The translations under genes and the position numbers were made by a program. Below the pieces are notes generated by a model. It made no database searches. It was not told where the DNA came from and saw only the letters and a list, made by a program, of their open reading frames with translations. A stretch of 64,000 bases of DNA from the NCBI RefSeq assembly GCF_019236475.1, contig NZ_JAFAIX010000009.1, positions 513,526-577,525 of the forward strand, in the 5' to 3' direction. The DNA comes from Chitinophaga sp. (GTDB taxonomy: Bacteria > Bacteroidota > Bacteroidia > Chitinophagales > Chitinophagaceae). This document shows positions 61,408 through 64,000 of the stretch, in pieces; the stretch's first letter is position 1, and every line of letters starts with the position of its first letter.

Positions 61408-61775
61408 GAACAAAACAAAATCAATTAATCCCAAAACGTCGTCCCGGCCGGGCCGGTACGATAAAAAGGAAAAGGAGAGGGTACCGTTTAAACCACAGGT
61501 ATCGACCGGTCCCTCCCCTTTAAAAACGGAACAAAACGAAAATCAGTTCATCCCAAAACGTAGTTCCCGGCCGGGCCGGTACGATAAAAAGGAAAAGGAG
61601 AGGGTACTGTTTAAACCACAGGTATCGACCGGTCCCTCCCCTTTAAAAACGGAACAAAACGAAAATCAGTTCATCCCAAAACGTCGTCCCGGCTGGGCCG
61701 GTACGATAAAAAGGAAAAGGAGAGGGTACCGTTTAAACCACAGGTTTCGATCGGACCTTTCACTTTAAAATAAAA
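61408..61775. repeat. three tandem copies of a ~121-bp unit
   Basis: Units start at 61408, 61529 and 61652 (each begins GAACAAAAC) and are nearly identical except for a degenerate end in the third. Each holds CCCGGCCGGGCCGG, a purine tract AAAAGGAGAGGGTACC and a pyrimidine tract CGGTCCCTCCCCTTT that can pair with it, so each can fold into a long hairpin. No open frame runs through them. They fill the gap between the cytochrome and lipoprotein genes. Confidence 0.85.
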
Positions 61776-61781
61776 ATATTA

Positions 61782-62399
61782 TCAAGGATTAACCTGCACC
61801 TCTACTTTCTTCTGCGTAAAATTATCATCATTAACATCCTCCTCCCATCGGTAGATCTTCCCATTTTCCTTGAAAACCCTCGCCTGCATGGCGGAATCAG
61901 ACATCGGTTCGCATCCGGTAGGCACTAATAAGGCAGGGAACAATTGTTTCCATTCATTATTAGCGGTGAGCGTCCAGGTCGTACAACTGAAGGTGCACCC
62001 GTGGAGTGGTTCATTGAATACGGTGATATCGTCTTTGCCATCGCCATTTAGATCGCCCTCATTGACGATATAGATAGCGCCCCAGAAAGGCGGTAATGCG
62101 GGGATGCCAGAATGGGCGTCGAAGTTTACGCCATATTTATCCTGTGCATCTTCAGGGGCTTCGGTATTACTGGCAGGTGTAATAATAGAGATAATGGCGG
62201 TATCTTCCTGGGCTTTCCCGGAGAAATGGCCGGTAATCGTATCATGTGGGGAAGATTCGGTATCGGGAGATTCGATTGTCTCTTTAAATACGAGCGAGTC
62301 AGGCTTCTGTATCAGGCTGTCGGCCGCCTTGTCGGCAGGCGTGGGCGCAGAATGGCAGGCACTCATCAATAAAGCGGCAATCGGTAAAAACTTTTTCAT
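61782..62399 (-). CDS. small lipoprotein of unknown function
   Basis: 205 aa with a lipoprotein signal (MKKFLPIAALLMSAC, Cys15). A low-complexity Ser/Thr/Pro/Asp stretch (residues 20-60) precedes a beta-rich domain containing DLNGDGKDDITVF, which looks like an FG-GAP/EF-hand-like calcium-binding loop (D-x-N-x-D-x-x-D). Function unknown. It is divergent from the helicase gene. Confidence 0.75.
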   Translation of the reverse strand: MKKFLPIAALLMSACHSAPTPADKAADSLIQKPDSLVFKETIESPDTESSPHDTITGHFSGKAQEDTAIISIITPASNTEAPEDAQDKYGVNFDAHSGIPALPPFWGAIYIVNEGDLNGDGKDDITVFNEPLHGCTFSCTTWTLTANNEWKQLFPALLVPTGCEPMSDSAMQARVFKENGKIYRWEEDVNDDNFTQKKVEVQVNP

Positions 62400-62489
62400 A
62401 GCGGGCTAAAATAATTAATGTATTCGGCTTCACAAAAAATCCATTTCTGCACTGTTGGAGGGGCGGCCGGGTCTTTCCCTGAAATAACC

Positions 62490-62497
62490 TACCTTTG
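62490..62497 (+). promoter_or_regulatory. -7 promoter box overlapping the helicase start region
   Basis: TACCTTTG fits TAnnTTTG and ends only 6 nt before the ATG at 62504, so transcription from it would begin at or just before the start codon. Confidence 0.45.
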
Positions 62498-62503
62498 CGG
62501 CAA

Positions 62504-63826
62504 ATGCATAAAGATCATATTCCGGCAATACTTGCCAACCTGAAGATAGACGCACTGAATGATATGCAACTGGCATCCCTGGAAGCCAACAAGCACCATC
62601 ACGATGTCATATTATTATCCGCTACCGGTTCCGGGAAAACATTGGCTTTCCTGTTGCCTGTATTGGAGCGACTGCATGTTACCAAAAAAACGACCCAGGC
62701 CCTGATTGTAGTGCCTTCCCGTGAGCTGGCCATGCAAATAGAAAAAGTATTCCGCCAAATGGGTACGGGATACAAAATTACAGCCTGCTATGGCGGTCAC
62801 CTGCGCGAAACAGAAGAAAATAACCTGATTGAAGCCCCTACCGTGATTGTAGGTACTCCTGGAAGACTCGGAGACCACATCCGTAGAGGAAATATCAAGG
62901 TAGATACCATCGAAACCCTCGTCCTGGACGAATTTGATAAAACCTTGGAACTGGGATTCCAGGAGGAAGTTTCCTTCATTGTGGAATCATTACCGAATGT
63001 GAAGCGTCGCCAGTTGACTTCTGCGACCGAAGCAGTGGAAATTCCTGATTTTATCCAAATGGAGAAACCAGAAAAACTGAACTTCCTGCCAGAAGACGGC
63101 GCTCCTACGGAACGACTGACGTTCAAGCAGGTGTTGTCTCCCGAAAACGATAAAGTAGACACCTTATTCCGCCTTATCTGTCATCTTGGTAACCGCTCTA
63201 CCATTGTATTCTGTAATCACAGGGAAGCGGTAGAACGCACCAGCACCATGCTCACGGAAAAAGGTATCCTGAATACTTTTTACCATGGCGCCATGGAACA
63301 GCGGGATCGCGATAGCGCCCTGTGCAAGTTCCGCAATGGAACCGTAAATGTGCTCGTTACCACAGACCTGGCCGCACGTGGACTGGATATTCCACATATC
63401 CGTTACATCGTTCATTTCCATCTCCCTCATACAGAAGATAGCTTCGTTCACCGTAACGGACGTACTGCGCGCATGGAAGCCAGTGGTACTGCCATCGTTA
63501 TCTTGGCGCCAGATGAAAAACTGATGCCTTACGTACCTGCGGATATCGAAACCATCAACCTGCCAGAAAAAGCTGTACTCCCAGAAAAACCAAAATGGGT
63601 AACGCTATTCATTGCCGCTGGTAAAAAAGATAAAGTGAATAAAATCGATATCGTAGGCTTCCTGGGCAACAAAGGAAAACTGAAAAAAGAAGATATCGGA
63701 CTGATTGAAGTGAAAGACTTCTTCGCATTCGTAGCCGTAGTACGCTCTAAAGTAGGGCATACACTGGAAATGATCAAGCAAGAGAAGATCAAAGGGAAGA
63801 AAGTGAAAATCGATATCGCGAGATAA
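62504..63826 (+). CDS. DEAD-box RNA helicase with DbpA-like C-terminal RNA-binding domain
   Basis: 440 aa from the ATG at 62504 (a TTG nine bases upstream is less likely). Motifs in order: a Q-motif-like LNDMQLASLEA, Walker A ATGSGKT, PSRELAMQ, GTPGR, DEFD in place of DEAD, SAT, then helicase C motifs FCNHREA, TTDLAARGLDIP and HRNGRTAR. The last ~75 residues (VTLFIAAGKKDKVNKIDIVGFLGNKG.. DIGLIEVKDFFAFV) are a DbpA/CsdA RNA-binding domain, which in DbpA recognises 23S rRNA hairpin 92. It probably works in 50S ribosome assembly. Single-gene unit with its own terminator. Confidence 0.92.
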   Translation: MHKDHIPAILANLKIDALNDMQLASLEANKHHHDVILLSATGSGKTLAFLLPVLERLHVTKKTTQALIVVPSRELAMQIEKVFRQMGTGYKITACYGGHLRETEENNLIEAPTVIVGTPGRLGDHIRRGNIKVDTIETLVLDEFDKTLELGFQEEVSFIVESLPNVKRRQLTSATEAVEIPDFIQMEKPEKLNFLPEDGAPTERLTFKQVLSPENDKVDTLFRLICHLGNRSTIVFCNHREAVERTSTMLTEKGILNTFYHGAMEQRDRDSALCKFRNGTVNVLVTTDLAARGLDIPHIRYIVHFHLPHTEDSFVHRNGRTARMEASGTAIVILAPDEKLMPYVPADIETINLPEKAVLPEKPKWVTLFIAAGKKDKVNKIDIVGFLGNKGKLKKEDIGLIEVKDFFAFVAVVRSKVGHTLEMIKQEKIKGKKVKIDIAR

Positions 63827-63851
63827 TAAATTACCTGCACGGGTAAACGAA

Positions 63852-63886
63852 AAGAGGGTGTCTCAAAAGGCACCCTCTTCTTTTTT
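63852..63886 (+). terminator. intrinsic terminator of the helicase gene
   Basis: AAGAGGGTG (63852-63860) pairs with CACCCTCTT (63871-63879), followed by CTTTTTT. Confidence 0.85.
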
Positions 63887-63930
63887 ATGGTTGGTCAAAC
63901 CGATCAGGGGTGTTTTTCGTTTTTAATAAT

Positions 63931-64000
63931 ATGCCTAAAGGAAAAACACTATCTGTAATTTTTAAAGCTAACCTGCAACACCAGGCGATGCTTTTTCCGC
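63931..64000 (+). CDS. start of a probable IS1182-type transposase (partial)
   Basis: The last 70 bases open a frame at an ATG (63931): MPKGKTLSVIFKANLQHQAM, then LFP. The F-K-x-N-x-Q-x-Q-x-M-L-x-P pattern is typical of the first residues of IS1182-family transposases. Only 23 codons are visible, so the call is tentative. Confidence 0.45.
   Translation, partial: MPKGKTLSVIFKANLQHQAMLFP

Noticed and set aside
61408..61775. Three tandem units considered as a CRISPR or as repeats within a gene
   Set aside because: Units are about 121 bp with no spacer/repeat division, and stops occur in every frame.
1..64000. tRNA, rRNA, tmRNA or replication-origin features
   Set aside because: No sequence with the expected conserved arms or boxes was seen on either strand by eye; a covariance search would be needed to exclude them fully.

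Overview
The window reads as chromosome of a Bacteroidota bacterium, most likely Chitinophaga or a close relative in the Chitinophagaceae. The reasons are a SusC/SusD pair, several Bacteroidota-type outer-membrane receptors, many lipoproteins, a GH78 rhamnosidase, a LytTR regulator with a membrane domain, and repeated TAnnTTTG (-7) promoter boxes close to start codons. This placement is inferred from gene content only. No tRNA, rRNA or CRISPR array was seen.

Left flank (1-18.0 kb, moderate GC): tandem lipoproteins, a serine hydrolase, a Tat-exported Gfo/Idh/MocA oxidoreductase, an RNase Z-like hydrolase, a drug-efflux/MarR/UspA operon, an NmrA-like reductase, a dehydrogenase, a Na+/H+ antiporter, a GH78 rhamnosidase and a PAS-domain membrane protein.

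Centre (18.0-36.9 kb, mostly AT-rich): the most interesting part. It holds a complete class III-type lanthipeptide synthetase (LanKC: lyase-like, kinase and zinc-ligand-less cyclase domains). Around it are five related small genes for 79-80 aa peptides with Sec-like leaders and Thr/Cys-rich tails. Three are intact, one has ATT where its relatives have ATG, and one is a frameshifted leader cut off by an IS3-family remnant. Two paralogous S9 prolyl-oligopeptidase-type peptidases bracket the set, and S9 enzymes remove leaders in known class III systems. An outer-membrane beta-barrel protein, a possible C39-like/CDP-alcohol phosphotransferase fusion, a PhzF-like protein and a Fe(II)/2OG dioxygenase lie between. 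I read this as an undescribed-looking Bacteroidota lanthipeptide locus, partly eroded by IS elements. Product formation is inference.

37.2-44.5 kb: SusC, SusD and an unusual GH2 enzyme with a TPR-like tail, still AT-rich. 44.5-47.7 kb: gene-poor DNA with six hairpins sharing a hexaloop and three GATAA-N5-TTATC palindromes.

Right flank (46.8-64 kb): AraC and two GlxA-type regulators, a DUF1772 protein, a RibD-like reductase, a serine hydrolase, GAPDH and a SnoaL-like protein. Then come a dense hairpin array, a lipoprotein, a LytTR regulator with TonB receptor, beta-helix lipoprotein and diheme cytochrome, a threefold ~121-bp tandem repeat, a lipoprotein, a DbpA-like helicase, and the first codons of a probable IS1182-type transposase at the edge.
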